A stretch of DNA of 12,052 bases from Omnitrophica bacterium GWA2_52_8 (GCA_001804025.1 MHFC01000134.1:13770-25821), one strand, 5' to 3'. Shown: positions 1-7,746, numbered from the stretch's first letter. Numbers and translations are program-made. The notes: generated by a model from the sequence alone, not told the origin.

Positions 1-755
1 CCAATTGCCTCCAGTAAAGGTACAAAAACATCGGTCTCATAGTTGGTTGTTTTTCCCTGAAGGACGCAGGCAAGGCGTTCAAGGCCCATGCCGGTATCGA
101 TATTTTTTTGCGCAAGCGGTTCGAGCCGGTTTGTGCCGATCCGGTTATACTCGGTAAAAACCAAATTCCATATTTCAGCAAACCGGGGACTTTCGATTGA
201 TTCATCGCGGCTACTTGGGTCTTGATCATAATAGATCTCAGAACAGGGTCCGCAGGGTCCGTTTGGTCCGTCGGCGGGGGCATTTGCCGGCCAAAAATTG
301 GTCTTGTCGCCGAGGGCATAAATCCAGCTGCTGCGAATATGGATACGGTCCGCCCAAATTTTGTAAGCTTCCGCATCCTCTTTGTGAACACTGATCCGGA
401 GCCGCGACGGAGATATCTTGAGATCTTTGGTCAAATACTCCCACGCCCAAACAATCGCTTCCTCTTTAAAATAATCCCCGAAAGAAAAATTCCCGAGCAT
501 TTCAAAAAAAGAATGATGATAGGGAGTTTTCCCGACGTTTTCGAGATCGCCTGTTCGAAGGCATTTTTGCGAGCTTGCAGCGCGTTTTAAATTTTTCTTA
601 ATCCCTAAAAAATTATCCTTAAATTGATTCATCCCGGCCCCGGTAAAAAGAACGCTCGGGTCATTTGCCGGCACGAGTGAGTCGCTCGGCACAAGCGTGT
701 GGCCCTTTTTGGAAAAAAAATTAAGAAAAGAATCGCGTATTTGGTCGGTTTCCAT
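1..755 (-). CDS. alaS: Alanine--tRNA ligase, N-terminal part (runs off the window)
   Basis: Encodes the first 251 residues of cytoplasmic alanyl-tRNA synthetase, which activates alanine with ATP and charges tRNA-Ala. The translation begins METDQIRDSF and contains the class II catalytic core. Visible landmarks are FTGAGMNQFKD (about residues 37-47), CLRTGDLENVGKTPYHHSFF (65-84), the glycine/cysteine run GPNGPCGPC (163-171), EIWNLVF (194-200) and motif 3 DTGMGLER (220-227). The family is usually about 870 residues, so the tRNA-binding, editing and C-terminal domains lie beyond coordinate 1. The ATG at 755-753 lies 14 bases after the recX stop and has no clear Shine-Dalgarno sequence, so it is probably co-transcribed with recX and perhaps translationally coupled. 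recA-recX-alaS is a common bacterial order. No frameshift is seen in the visible part. Family identity is certain. Confidence 0.96.
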   Translation of the reverse strand, partial: METDQIRDSFLNFFSKKGHTLVPSDSLVPANDPSVLFTGAGMNQFKDNFLGIKKNLKRAASSQKCLRTGDLENVGKTPYHHSFFEMLGNFSFGDYFKEEAIVWAWEYLTKDLKISPSRLRISVHKEDAEAYKIWADRIHIRSSWIYALGDKTNFWPANAPADGPNGPCGPCSEIYYDQDPSSRDESIESPRFAEIWNLVFTEYNRIGTNRLEPLAQKNIDTGMGLERLACVLQGKTTNYETDVFVPLLEAI

Positions 756-769
756 AGGGATGTTTTTAT

Positions 770-1294
770 TTACAATTGTTCGGCCGAGGTCTCAAGTTTT
801 TCGACGATGTCGCGTGATTGCTGATAATTAAACCCCCGGCGCAAGAGATAATCAAAAACCTTTTTTTTTCTTTTTAACAGCGGGAGTTTTTCGCTTTTTT
901 CCCAGCGGGCCATGCCAATCTCCATCGCGCGATCTGCTTCTTTGTCTTCTACAAGCGCCGAAACAACGGAATTACAGATTGCGGCCGGAATCCCGCGCCG
1001 TTTTAACTCGAATAAAATGCGCTTAGAGCCGGAAGGTTGAAGCCGCGTAAATTTCTCCAACAATTGCCGTGCAAGCACTTCGTCATTGAGATAGCGCTCA
1101 TTTTCAAGTTTTGTCACAACCTTTGAAATAATGTCCTCGGCGAAACATTTTGACGCCAGTCTGCGTGCGAGTTCTTTCGTACTTTTGGGGCTAGCGGCTA
1201 GAAGCCGTAGCGAGATAATCCAAGCCTGTTCGAAAGGTGTGTCGTTCATGCGATGGGCAAAAAACGCGGGGAATGCTGGAAAAAAATGACCCAT
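770..1294 (-). CDS. recX: RecX family regulator of RecA
   Basis: RecX proteins bind RecA filaments and limit their growth and recombinase activity. The protein (174 residues from this start) is small, basic and helical, with the repeated three-helix pattern of the family: an early ISLRLLAASPKSTKELARRL stretch, then YLNDEVLARQLLEKF, then the SKRILFELKRRGIP segment and the C-terminal KVFDYLLRRGFNY. Position directly downstream of recA supports the call. The start is undecided. The ATG at 1294 adds 15 residues rich in F, P and A (MGHFFPAFPAFFAHR) with no likeness to the family. The ATG at 1249 begins MNDTPFEQAW, just before the conserved part, and may be the true start. Neither has a Shine-Dalgarno sequence. 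A run of nine A in the mRNA (861-869) encodes part of KRKKKVF. Confidence 0.88.
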   Translation of the reverse strand: MGHFFPAFPAFFAHRMNDTPFEQAWIISLRLLAASPKSTKELARRLASKCFAEDIISKVVTKLENERYLNDEVLARQLLEKFTRLQPSGSKRILFELKRRGIPAAICNSVVSALVEDKEADRAMEIGMARWEKSEKLPLLKRKKKVFDYLLRRGFNYQQSRDIVEKLETSAEQL

Positions 1295-1316
1295 TGGGAA
1301 ACAGGGCTAACGGACT

Positions 1317-1360
1317 CGGACTGTGTTTCATTAATTTTTATGGATCGGAACACAGTACCG
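1317..1360 (-). other. Hairpin between recA and recX
   Basis: An inverted repeat lies in the recA-recX gap: the arm ACTGTGTT at 1320-1327 matches AACACAGT at 1349-1356 exactly. An outer CGG/CCG pair (1317-1319 with 1358-1360) adds three pairs past one bulged base. The loop is about 20 bases and A/T-rich. In the minus-strand transcript no U-run follows the stem, so it is not a standard intrinsic terminator. It could be an mRNA processing or stability element, or an attenuator that lowers recX relative to recA; E. coli also limits recX read-through from recA. Function is inference. Confidence 0.55.
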
Positions 1361-1395
1361 CACTTGTCTCCTTATAAAGAACCTTCTAAATTATA
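1331..1395 (-). promoter_or_regulatory. Possible leader in front of recX: -10 box, ribosome binding site and 10-codon ORF
   Basis: Read on the minus strand, the recA-recX gap contains an exact TATAAT (1390-1395) and then AAGGAG (1368-1373). Four bases further a GTG (1361-1363) opens a 10-codon frame, MRYCVPIHKN, ending in TAA at 1331-1333. The end of this mini-ORF runs through the upstream arm of the hairpin at 1317-1360. No good -35 element is present; the best at 18-base spacing is TTAGCG. The frame is the same as recX but is closed by the TAA. It may be a leader peptide controlling recX, or a chance set of short matches in A/T-rich DNA. Confidence 0.3.
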
Positions 1396-1419
1396 ATGAA
1401 ACAATGGACTAACCGCTAA

Positions 1420-2499
1420 TTACTCAGATTCCTGGGCTGTCGTACTAATCAATTCTCCGCTAAGTATTTTTTCTTTAACCTTGGCTTCAATTTCATCCAA
1501 AACTGCCGGATTATCCTTGAGAAATGCCCGTGCTTGATCACGGCCTTGGCCGATTTTATTTCCGCTGTAAAGCACCCAGGATCCTGATTTCTCGAGCACC
1601 TGGTGCTGGGTCGCCAAATCGATAATGGTGGAAGAGCGTGAAATACCTTCATCGAAAATAATATCAAACTCCGCCTGTTTGAAGGGTGCGGCGACCTTGT
1701 TCTTCACAATTTTAACCCGGACACGGTTCCCGATGACCACGTCACCTTTTTTAAGACTGGCAATGCGCCGGATGTCCATGCGCATCGACGCATAAAATTT
1801 CAAGGCTTTACCGCCCGGTGTGGTTTCCGGATTGCCGAACATCACGCCGATTTTGTCACGGATTTGATTAATAAAAATCAAACTTGTTTTAGACCGGTTA
1901 ATAATGCCGGTTAATTTCCGCAAGGCTTGCGACATTAAGCGCGCTTGAAGACCCATATGCGAATCGCCCATTTCGCCTTCAATCTCCGCCTTCGGAACAA
2001 GAGCGGCGACAGAATCCACGACGATGAGATCGACGGCGTTTGATCTTATCAGCATTTCGGCAATTTGAAGCCCTTGTTCGCCGGAATCCGGCTGTGAAAT
2101 CAGCAGGTCATCCAATTTAACGCCTAATTTCTGGGCGTAGACCGGATCAAGCGCATGTTCCGCATCAATAAAGGCAGCGACACCGCCTTTTGCCTGGATT
2201 TGAGCGACGATGCTGAGCGTCAGCGTGGTTTTACCGCTTGACTCCGGCCCGAATATTTCAATGACGCGTCCCCTCGGCACGCCTCCGATTCCGGTTGCGA
2301 TGTCTAAGCTGATAGCACCCGTGGGGATGCTTTGAATATTTTCATGGTGAGACTCCCCGAACTTCATGATGGACCCTTTGCCGAAATGTTTTTCGATTTG
2401 CAGAAGGGCTAAGTCAAGGGCTTTCTGTTTCTCACCGGCAAGCTTATCGGTTTGCGCTTTTTCTTTGACTGCGGATGCGTTCTTTTTTTTCTCGCTCAT
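1420..2499 (-). CDS. recA: RecA recombinase
   Basis: RecA polymerises on single-stranded DNA, drives homologous strand exchange using ATP, and acts as co-protease for LexA-type repressors. The 359-residue protein has a normal length with a lysine-rich N-terminal extension of about 20 residues. Visible motifs are the Walker A GPESSGKT (84-91), the catalytic Glu114 in DAEHALD, and Walker [11 protein letters not shown] with Asp162. Loop L1 lies around [12 protein letters not shown] (172-183), Gln212 in NQIRDK, and loop L2 runs through [14 protein letters not shown] (222-235). The start is supported by CAGGAG five bases upstream of the ATG and a good promoter further upstream. It is followed by recX after 125 bases containing a hairpin. 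I see nothing missing from the active site. Confidence 0.99.
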   Translation of the reverse strand: MSEKKKNASAVKEKAQTDKLAGEKQKALDLALLQIEKHFGKGSIMKFGESHHENIQSIPTGAISLDIATGIGGVPRGRVIEIFGPESSGKTTLTLSIVAQIQAKGGVAAFIDAEHALDPVYAQKLGVKLDDLLISQPDSGEQGLQIAEMLIRSNAVDLIVVDSVAALVPKAEIEGEMGDSHMGLQARLMSQALRKLTGIINRSKTSLIFINQIRDKIGVMFGNPETTPGGKALKFYASMRMDIRRIASLKKGDVVIGNRVRVKIVKNKVAAPFKQAEFDIIFDEGISRSSTIIDLATQHQVLEKSGSWVLYSGNKIGQGRDQARAFLKDNPAVLDEIEAKVKEKILSGELISTTAQESE

Positions 2500-2504
2500 G
2501 GAGT

Positions 2505-2509
2505 CTCCT
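2505..2509 (-). promoter_or_regulatory. Ribosome binding site of recA
   Basis: AGGAG on the minus strand, five bases before the recA ATG. It is one of only three clear Shine-Dalgarno sequences in front of the genes here and fixes the recA start. Confidence 0.8.
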
Positions 2510-2541
2510 GACGATCAATATGATGGCACTCAAGTTGTTGT

Positions 2542-2570
2542 ATTCTACTGATTTAGGATAATTCTGTAAA
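2542..2570 (-). promoter_or_regulatory. Sigma-70-type promoter of recA
   Basis: On the minus strand TTTACA (2565-2570) and TAGAAT (2542-2547) are separated by exactly 17 bases; each matches five of six consensus positions. Transcription would start near 2535, giving a 5' leader of about 36 bases that includes the recA ribosome binding site. I found no E. coli-type CTG-N10-CAG or Bacillus-type GAAC-N4-GTTC LexA operator overlapping it, so SOS control, if any, would use another motif. Confidence 0.7.
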
Positions 2571-2599
2571 GTGCTATTCCCCTCATGATGAGTGAACCG

Positions 2600-2851
2600 C
2601 TATTTTTTATGCCGCTGCTTTTGATAGTGTTCGACCAGCAGGGATATGCCGCGCTGTAATTGTTCACAAGTGTCGGCTGGCAGATAAAGGCCGCGTTTTG
2701 TCGGCACATAGTCATTCCCGCCGTCGGGAATGAACCATAGTCGAAGGTCGATATAGTCTTTTCCTTCATGTTCAACGGCGGATATACGTATTTCTTCTCG
2801 TTCTGAGCGGGGAAATGAATGTAAAAGCAGGCGTTGGCGTTCTGTGTCCAT
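2600..2851 (-). CDS. PC4/p15-like single-stranded DNA-binding protein
   Basis: An 83-residue protein whose residues 20-75 resemble the PC4 (transcriptional coactivator p15) C-terminal domain, a small dimeric fold that binds single-stranded DNA. The family pattern is visible: EIRISAVEHEGKDYIDLRLW (20-39), an acidic/glycine turn, then the P-T-K-x-G-x-x-L-P signature at 50-58 (PTKRGLYLP) and a C-terminal helix CEQLQRGISLLVEHY. The tail HYQKQRHKK is basic. The ATG at 2851 is chosen because AAGGAG lies six bases upstream. A longer in-frame ATG at 2938 would fall inside the promoter. It sits between plsY and recA, has its own promoter, and is separated from recA by another. Bacterial members are poorly characterised, so roles in transcription or repair are inference. 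The fold assignment is by motif only, without a search. Confidence 0.75.
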   Translation of the reverse strand: MDTERQRLLLHSFPRSEREEIRISAVEHEGKDYIDLRLWFIPDGGNDYVPTKRGLYLPADTCEQLQRGISLLVEHYQKQRHKK

Positions 2852-2857
2852 ATTTGG

Positions 2858-2863
2858 CTCCTT
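2858..2863 (-). promoter_or_regulatory. Ribosome binding site of the PC4-like gene
   Basis: AAGGAG on the minus strand, six bases before the ATG at 2851. It decides in favour of the short start over the ATG at 2938, which has no such signal. Confidence 0.8.
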
Positions 2864-2908
2864 GTTTGATATAGAGGATTGGATTTGGACAACGCCGAGG
2901 GAACGACA

Positions 2909-2958
2909 ATAATACAGCCAAGATTGGTGATTAGTCAATATATTTATTTATATTCTAA
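2909..2958 (-). promoter_or_regulatory. Promoter of the PC4-like gene with A/T-rich upstream stretch
   Basis: On the minus strand TTGACT (2933-2938) and TATTAT (2909-2914) are 18 bases apart and each matches five of six sigma-70 consensus positions. The 20 bases just upstream of the -35 box (2939-2958) are almost all A and T and could act as an UP element. Transcription would start near 2902, about 50 bases before the ATG. The promoter abuts the plsY stop codon, so the PC4-like gene, and possibly recA by read-through, is uncoupled from the lipid operon. Confidence 0.68.
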
Positions 2959-3566
2959 AATAGCTTTTTTTCCTCACCCCGAAGAAGGCGGCGGACGTTT
3001 TCCCTATGGGTGAAGCAAATAAATCCGGCCAGCGCAATGCTGGCGAGCAGACGGTATGAAAACCCGGGAGATCCCGAGCTGAAGCAGAAGATGAGGATGG
3101 GGTAAAGGAGAACCGTTAAAATAGAAGCAACCGAAATAATTCTCGTAAGCAAAAAAACAATAAACCAAATCAATACCGCTATAAGTGTTGGCACCGGAAT
3201 GATATTAAGAAATACGCCGAGCGTAGTGGCGACCCCCTTTCCCCCTCTGAAGGACAACCAGAGCGGAAAAGTGTGCCCGGCAATGGCGCAAATTCCAATC
3301 ACTATTTTTAAAATATCAGAAACGTGATGCCCGAGAAACCACTGGGCCAACAAGACTGCGAAACATCCCTTTGCGGCGTCAAGAATAAAAACCAATAATC
3401 CCCACTTTTTTCCGAGCACTCTAAAAGTATTAGTTGCGCCGATATTTCCGCTTCCGTGCTTTCGAATGTCGATCCCGTGTGATCGTGCGATCAGAAAGCC
3501 AAATGGAATCGACCCTAATAAATAGGCGGTTATTAAAAGACCCGCAAAATAGAGAGAGTGAATCAT
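2955..3566 (-). CDS. plsY: Glycerol-3-phosphate acyltransferase PlsY
   Basis: Membrane enzyme that moves an acyl group from acyl-phosphate to position 1 of glycerol-3-phosphate, the first step of phosphatidic acid synthesis; the acyl-phosphate comes from PlsX. The 203-residue protein is mostly hydrophobic helices and shows the three family motifs. These are GSIPFGFLIAR (18-28) running into HGSGNIGATN (37-46), AGHTFPLWLSFRGGKGVATT (96-115), and the C-terminal THRENVRRLLRGEE (186-199). Length is normal. Its ATG overlaps the pgsA stop by four bases (ATGA), which implies translational coupling. plsX is not in the window and may lie upstream of fabH. Confidence 0.97.
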   Translation of the reverse strand: MIHSLYFAGLLITAYLLGSIPFGFLIARSHGIDIRKHGSGNIGATNTFRVLGKKWGLLVFILDAAKGCFAVLLAQWFLGHHVSDILKIVIGICAIAGHTFPLWLSFRGGKGVATTLGVFLNIIPVPTLIAVLIWFIVFLLTRIISVASILTVLLYPILIFCFSSGSPGFSYRLLASIALAGFICFTHRENVRRLLRGEEKKLF

Positions 3567-4102
3567 GACAGTTTGTTAAAATCCCTGACGATATAAACAA
3601 TGCCCGACAATAAAGTAAGTCCCGCGGTAACGTTCCAAAAATAGTGCGTTCCCGGCCATTGAAGCAAAATCAGCGCAAGTGTGGTCATCTGGAAAAAAGT
3701 GGTGAGCTTTCCGAGCGCATTGGGGCGCAGCATTTCTATTGTTCCTGAAGCCATATAAATCATCAAAAGCCCGAGAATGATAATCCCGTCACGGAAGACG
3801 ATCACGACCGTAATCCATAACGGCGGCCTGAAAATCAGCGACGGGACGAATAAGATGCCGAGATACCCTGTCAATAATAGGACTTTGTCCGCAAAAGGGT
3901 CCAAAAATTGTCCAAGCCGCGTTTTATTGCGCGACAATCGGGCCACAAGCCCGTCAACAGCATCGCTAAGGCTCGCAAGGACAAAGATTACAAAAGCAAT
4001 CGGCAAGTATCGAGCCTGATCCGTATCGCTGGAAATGAGGGCCACTAAAAAAACGGGGGCAAGCAATATCCGGAAAAGGGTAATGAGGTTCGGAGCGTTC
4101 AA
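3563..4102 (-). CDS. pgsA: CDP-diacylglycerol--glycerol-3-phosphate 3-phosphatidyltransferase
   Basis: Integral membrane CDP-alcohol phosphotransferase that makes phosphatidylglycerol phosphate from CDP-diacylglycerol and glycerol-3-phosphate. The signature D-x2-D-G-x2-A-R-x8-G-x3-D-x3-D is complete: Asp47, Asp50, Gly51, Ala54, Arg55, Gly64, Asp68, Asp72. Several hydrophobic helices follow, and 179 residues is normal. The start codon is TTG at 4102-4100: the opening NAPNLITLFRI fits the family start, and an in-frame TAG lies four codons upstream, leaving no other choice. No Shine-Dalgarno sequence is visible and the smc stop is only 17 bases upstream, so coupling to smc is likely. Other CDP-alcohol transferases (for example phosphatidylserine synthase) share the signature; the N-terminal sequence favours PgsA. 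Confidence 0.92.
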   Translation of the reverse strand: MNAPNLITLFRILLAPVFLVALISSDTDQARYLPIAFVIFVLASLSDAVDGLVARLSRNKTRLGQFLDPFADKVLLLTGYLGILFVPSLIFRPPLWITVVIVFRDGIIILGLLMIYMASGTIEMLRPNALGKLTTFFQMTTLALILLQWPGTHYFWNVTAGLTLLSGIVYIVRDFNKLS

Positions 4103-4119
4103 TCGTTGTGTCTATGCGC

Positions 4120-7100
4120 TTATGTCGAGAGGTTTTCTTGCCCCGCGGCAGCCTGGCTGGCTTCATTGCGGGCTTCTTGCGATTCATATTCCATCTTGAC
4201 CGAAACGATCTTGGACACGCCCGGCTCTTCCATGGTCACACCGTATAAACTATCCCCCATCGCAATAGTTTTGCGGTTATGAGTTACGATAATAAATTGG
4301 GTCACGTTTAAAAAATTTCGCAGGACTTTCAAAAACCGGTCGATGTTTGCTTCATCTAAGGGGGCGTCGACTTCATCGAGCACGCTGAAAGGAGAAGGTT
4401 TGATTTGGAATAATGCAAATAGCAAAGCAATGGCGGTGAGCGCTTTTTCGCCTCCCGATAAGAGTGTAATATGCGTCAATTTTTTTCCGGGAGGCCGGAC
4501 CATGACATCGATGCCGGATTCAAGCGGCTTTGTGTCATCGGTGAGGACTAGCTGTGCCTGCCCGCCTTGAAAAAGGGTTTCATAGTACACCTGGAAATTT
4601 GTTTGCACTTGTTTAAAGGTTTCCTCGAATAGTGTTTTGGTTGTCTTGTTGATTTTTCTTATGGTTTCGAGCAAAGCATCGCGCGCCTCATCGAGATCGC
4701 GCTGCTGGCCCATCAAAAATTCATAACGGGTTTTGAGCTCCTCGTATTCTTCGATCGCCAGTAAATTTACCGTCCCGATTTTTTCAACTTTTTCCCGAAG
4801 TTCGCGGATGCGGGCGGTCGCAAGATCAGCGGTTTCATCCGCCGAAAATGCATAGTCCTCAGCTCTGTGGTCGGACAGATTCATACGATAGGTTTGGGTC
4901 AGGCGTTCCCGAATGAGGTTTTCCTGGTACCCCAAATCCATGGTTTGTTTTTCGAAATGATGCAGCTCTTCCTCCAGGGCGCGCCGCGAGGTTAACTGTT
5001 CCTCAATTTCAATTAGAATATCAGATAAACGCTTTTCGGTACCGTCCTTTTCCTGTTTAATTTGAGCCAAAACGCTTTCTGACGCGACATAGCCGGATTC
5101 ATGATCCGAAATCATGTCATGGAGAGCGGCATTGTCAATTTCGATTTGACCATTACGCTCGATCAAACCGGCTTGCTCATCAGCGAGGGCAGTTGCCCGC
5201 GCGGTATCCCTGGAAATATTTTCGCGCAGTACAGTTACGGCATCGTGAAGAAGGGCGGCACGGGTTTCGATGCTGTCATATTGGGCTTTGATATTTGCGA
5301 AGTCATGCAAAGCGGTTTCCCGCTGTTGATCATGAGCCTCAACCGCCCTTAAGATGCGGCTCTGCCGATCCCTCAAGAGCACTTCTTCAGACTCGCTGTC
5401 TGCCATTTGTTTTTCAAGCGCGGCGAGACTGTTGCGTGATTGCTCCTGCTCCTCTTCCATTTCATGGGTCTCAACAAATATAAGTTCAAGTTCACGCTGA
5501 AATCCGCCGAGACGGTCTTCCATGCCCTTACGCAATGAATCATAAGACTCTTTTTGAATAAGCAAATCCAGCAAATCGGAATCAATTTGTCGGAATTGGT
5601 TTCTCAGCTCCGACAGTTCTTTCTCAGCAACGTCTAATGCATTGTTTTTTTCCGCCGTCTCCTTCAAATGGTATTGATGCTCATGCTCCAAACGCTGAAG
5701 ATCGGCACGGCGCTGGAAGATTTGGGACTCCTGGGTTGATCCTGTGCTGACATTTACCATATGGATCTGTTGATTGAACCCCAAAACCAGACCGTTGCGG
5801 GCCAAAAAACGGTAGCGGAAAGCAAATGGCAAGATATCATTTGTCAATGCGTCGATATCCGCGGCTTTTAAGACGTAGGTATTTAAAAAAAGCGGTTCCA
5901 AAAGCCGTTCATAATTGGTGCGGATGACGATGACGTCCGTCAAGGCGCAGTCAATATGAGGAGCCGAGGGCTGCGGATATTGAACCAGGGATTCAGGCGC
6001 ACCCCCATATGCGTTGATAAGCATAGAGAGAGACGCTGTTTTCCTGTCGCAGGCCCATGAGAGTACCTCTCGAGCCGTTTGGACATCCTCCGCGACAAGG
6101 CACCGAACGCGATCTTCAAGGGCCGCTTCGACGGCCCATTCGTACCCGGGTTTTATCGTGATTAAATCCCCGATCCGCTGGAGCAAACTCCGGTTGATTT
6201 TGCCGAATTCCTGCGTTAACGAATCAAATTCCACGGTGGCATTACCGTCAATCTCGCGCAGCATGGTAAGCCGCGTTTCAATTTGGCGGGTCTGCAATGC
6301 CAAGGAGTCGCGTTGGTGCCGTAGCATCTTGCATGCATCATCCTGACCGGACAAAGCCTTCTCGATGTCGCTTTTTTTTGAAGATAATGCGGCTTGATTT
6401 TGTTCAAGTTCGCGAAGGGCCGTCAGGCAATGGGATTGCTTTGAGGCCCATTCATCGGCTTCTTTCCGAATGCGGGAGGCGCCGGACTCGCTTTTTTTTC
6501 TTTGAGAACTGTTTGTTTCAAATAGAACGGACAATCGATGGTGCTCATTGCGGATTTTTGACGTGCGCGCCGCGGTTTCAAGCGATTCGATTTTGATCGT
6601 TTCAAGCTCTGCCTTAGACTCCCTTAGACGGCCTTCAATAAGAGTCAGCGTGTTTTTAGCATTGTCATAGGATTCATGAATGCGGGATTTTTGTCCGGCC
6701 AATAACTCAATTTCGCCTTCCTTAAGCTGCGTATCCCTTGTATTTTGCGCGGATCGCTTTTGAAGATCGTCGAGCTCAATGGCGATATGGTTGACCCTGT
6801 TGACAATTTCCGACTTTTTTTCCCCGTTAAACGAAAGCCGCTGCTTCGCCTGTTCGAGTCTGGCTTTGATTTCATAGCGTTCTGATTCTGTTTTAGAAAA
6901 TCGTTCCAGGATATTGCCGAGTTCCAGCGATGCCTGCTCTTGCTTCGTTTTTAGCGCGCGAAGGTTTTCTTCAAGGGACTGCAGTTTAATCTTGTATTGG
7001 GATTGTCCTCCGCCGATCTCGTTTTTTTTGTCATGAAGCACGGACAAATCATAAAATGCCTTTTTGAGTTCGAGGGTTTTCAACTCCTGAAATACTTCTT

Positions 7101-7746
7101 TGTAACGTTCGGCGCGCCGCGCCTGGCGTTCGGCATACTGAATGTTTTTTTGGACTTCACTGATAATGTCATTCAAGCGCAGGCGGTTTTGTTCGGACCT
7201 TTCCAGTTTGCGCAGGGCTTCTTCTTTTTTAAGTTTATATTTTGAAATTCCGGCGGCCTCTTCAATTAAAAACCGGCGTTCATCCGCATTAGCATTAAGG
7301 ATGTAGTCGATCCGGCCTTGCTCGATCATCGAATAGGAGCTTGAACCTATCCCGGTATCGAGAATCAGGTCCTGGATGTCTTTTAGGCGGCAAAGGGTTT
7401 TATTGATGTAATATTCGCTTTCACCGGAGCGGTAGAGCTTGCGGGTGAGCGTAACTTCGTGATAATCAATGGGCAGCCCTTTGTCGGCGTTGTCAATGGT
7501 AAGAGAAACTTCCGCAACGCTGACGGATTTTCGATAATCGGTTCCGTTGAAAATGACGTCTTCCATCTTGGAACCGCGAAGCAGTTTTGCGCTTCGCTCC
7601 CCCAAAACCCACCGTATCGAGTCCGAAATATTACTTTTACCGCAACCGTTGGGCCCGACGACACAGGTGACGCCCTGGTCAAAATTGACAACGGTCCTGT
7701 CTGCAAAGGATTTGAAGCCGAAAATCTCGAGGGTTTTAAGACGCAT
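4120..7746 (-). CDS. smc: Chromosome segregation protein SMC
   Basis: SMC is the ATPase core of bacterial condensin, forming a long coiled-coil dimer with ScpA and ScpB that organises and separates replicated chromosomes. The 1208-residue protein shows the full layout. Walker A GPNGCGKS is at 31-38, the Q-loop Gln143 in SMIEQGRID, and a long coiled coil spans about 165-510. A hinge covers about 520-675 and a second coiled coil 676-985. The C-terminal head has IGTVNLLAIEEYEEL (990-1004), the signature LSGGEKALTA (1096-1105), Walker B VLDEVD (Asp1124, Glu1125) and the switch His1156. The hinge lacks the usual glycine pairs: ALGG is replaced by ALED near 542-545, and the GGS-x-TGGS type motif by NVSTGSTQES (665-674). 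The start MRLKTLEIFGFKSF is typical, but there is no Shine-Dalgarno sequence. Confidence 0.98.
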   Translation of the reverse strand: MRLKTLEIFGFKSFADRTVVNFDQGVTCVVGPNGCGKSNISDSIRWVLGERSAKLLRGSKMEDVIFNGTDYRKSVSVAEVSLTIDNADKGLPIDYHEVTLTRKLYRSGESEYYINKTLCRLKDIQDLILDTGIGSSSYSMIEQGRIDYILNANADERRFLIEEAAGISKYKLKKEEALRKLERSEQNRLRLNDIISEVQKNIQYAERQARRAERYKEVFQELKTLELKKAFYDLSVLHDKKNEIGGGQSQYKIKLQSLEENLRALKTKQEQASLELGNILERFSKTESERYEIKARLEQAKQRLSFNGEKKSEIVNRVNHIAIELDDLQKRSAQNTRDTQLKEGEIELLAGQKSRIHESYDNAKNTLTLIEGRLRESKAELETIKIESLETAARTSKIRNEHHRLSVLFETNSSQRKKSESGASRIRKEADEWASKQSHCLTALRELEQNQAALSSKKSDIEKALSGQDDACKMLRHQRDSLALQTRQIETRLTMLREIDGNATVEFDSLTQEFGKINRSLLQRIGDLITIKPGYEWAVEAALEDRVRCLVAEDVQTAREVLSWACDRKTASLSMLINAYGGAPESLVQYPQPSAPHIDCALTDVIVIRTNYERLLEPLFLNTYVLKAADIDALTNDILPFAFRYRFLARNGLVLGFNQQIHMVNVSTGSTQESQIFQRRADLQRLEHEHQYHLKETAEKNNALDVAEKELSELRNQFRQIDSDLLDLLIQKESYDSLRKGMEDRLGGFQRELELIFVETHEMEEEQEQSRNSLAALEKQMADSESEEVLLRDRQSRILRAVEAHDQQRETALHDFANIKAQYDSIETRAALLHDAVTVLRENISRDTARATALADEQAGLIERNGQIEIDNAALHDMISDHESGYVASESVLAQIKQEKDGTEKRLSDILIEIEEQLTSRRALEEELHHFEKQTMDLGYQENLIRERLTQTYRMNLSDHRAEDYAFSADETADLATARIRELREKVEKIGTVNLLAIEEYEELKTRYEFLMGQQRDLDEARDALLETIRKINKTTKTLFEETFKQVQTNFQVYYETLFQGGQAQLVLTDDTKPLESGIDVMVRPPGKKLTHITLLSGGEKALTAIALLFALFQIKPSPFSVLDEVDAPLDEANIDRFLKVLRNFLNVTQFIIVTHNRKTIAMGDSLYGVTMEEPGVSKIVSVKMEYESQEARNEASQAAAGQENLST

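Noticed and set aside
222..590. 122-codon open frame on the plus strand
   Set aside because: It is antisense to alaS, whose translation matches conserved class II synthetase motifs throughout.
2500..2509. GGAG-A-CTCC pairing that would mask the recA ribosome binding site
   Set aside because: A one-base loop cannot form a stable hairpin.
2526..2574. GCACT and AGTGC arms flanking the recA promoter as an operator
   Set aside because: Five-base arms 39 bases apart are expected by chance and do not extend.
2579..2595. CTCATGATGAG palindrome between the PC4-like gene and recA as a terminator
   Set aside because: The arms leave a one-base loop, and no U-run follows.
2545..2892. Long open frame overlapping the PC4-like gene in another frame on the same strand
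   Set aside because: No ribosome binding site or family pattern; the overlapping frame has a strong SD, a promoter and a recognisable domain.
2939..2958. AATATA/TATATT inverted repeat after plsY as a terminator
   Set aside because: All A/T stem; the stretch is better explained as an A/T-rich element upstream of the next promoter.
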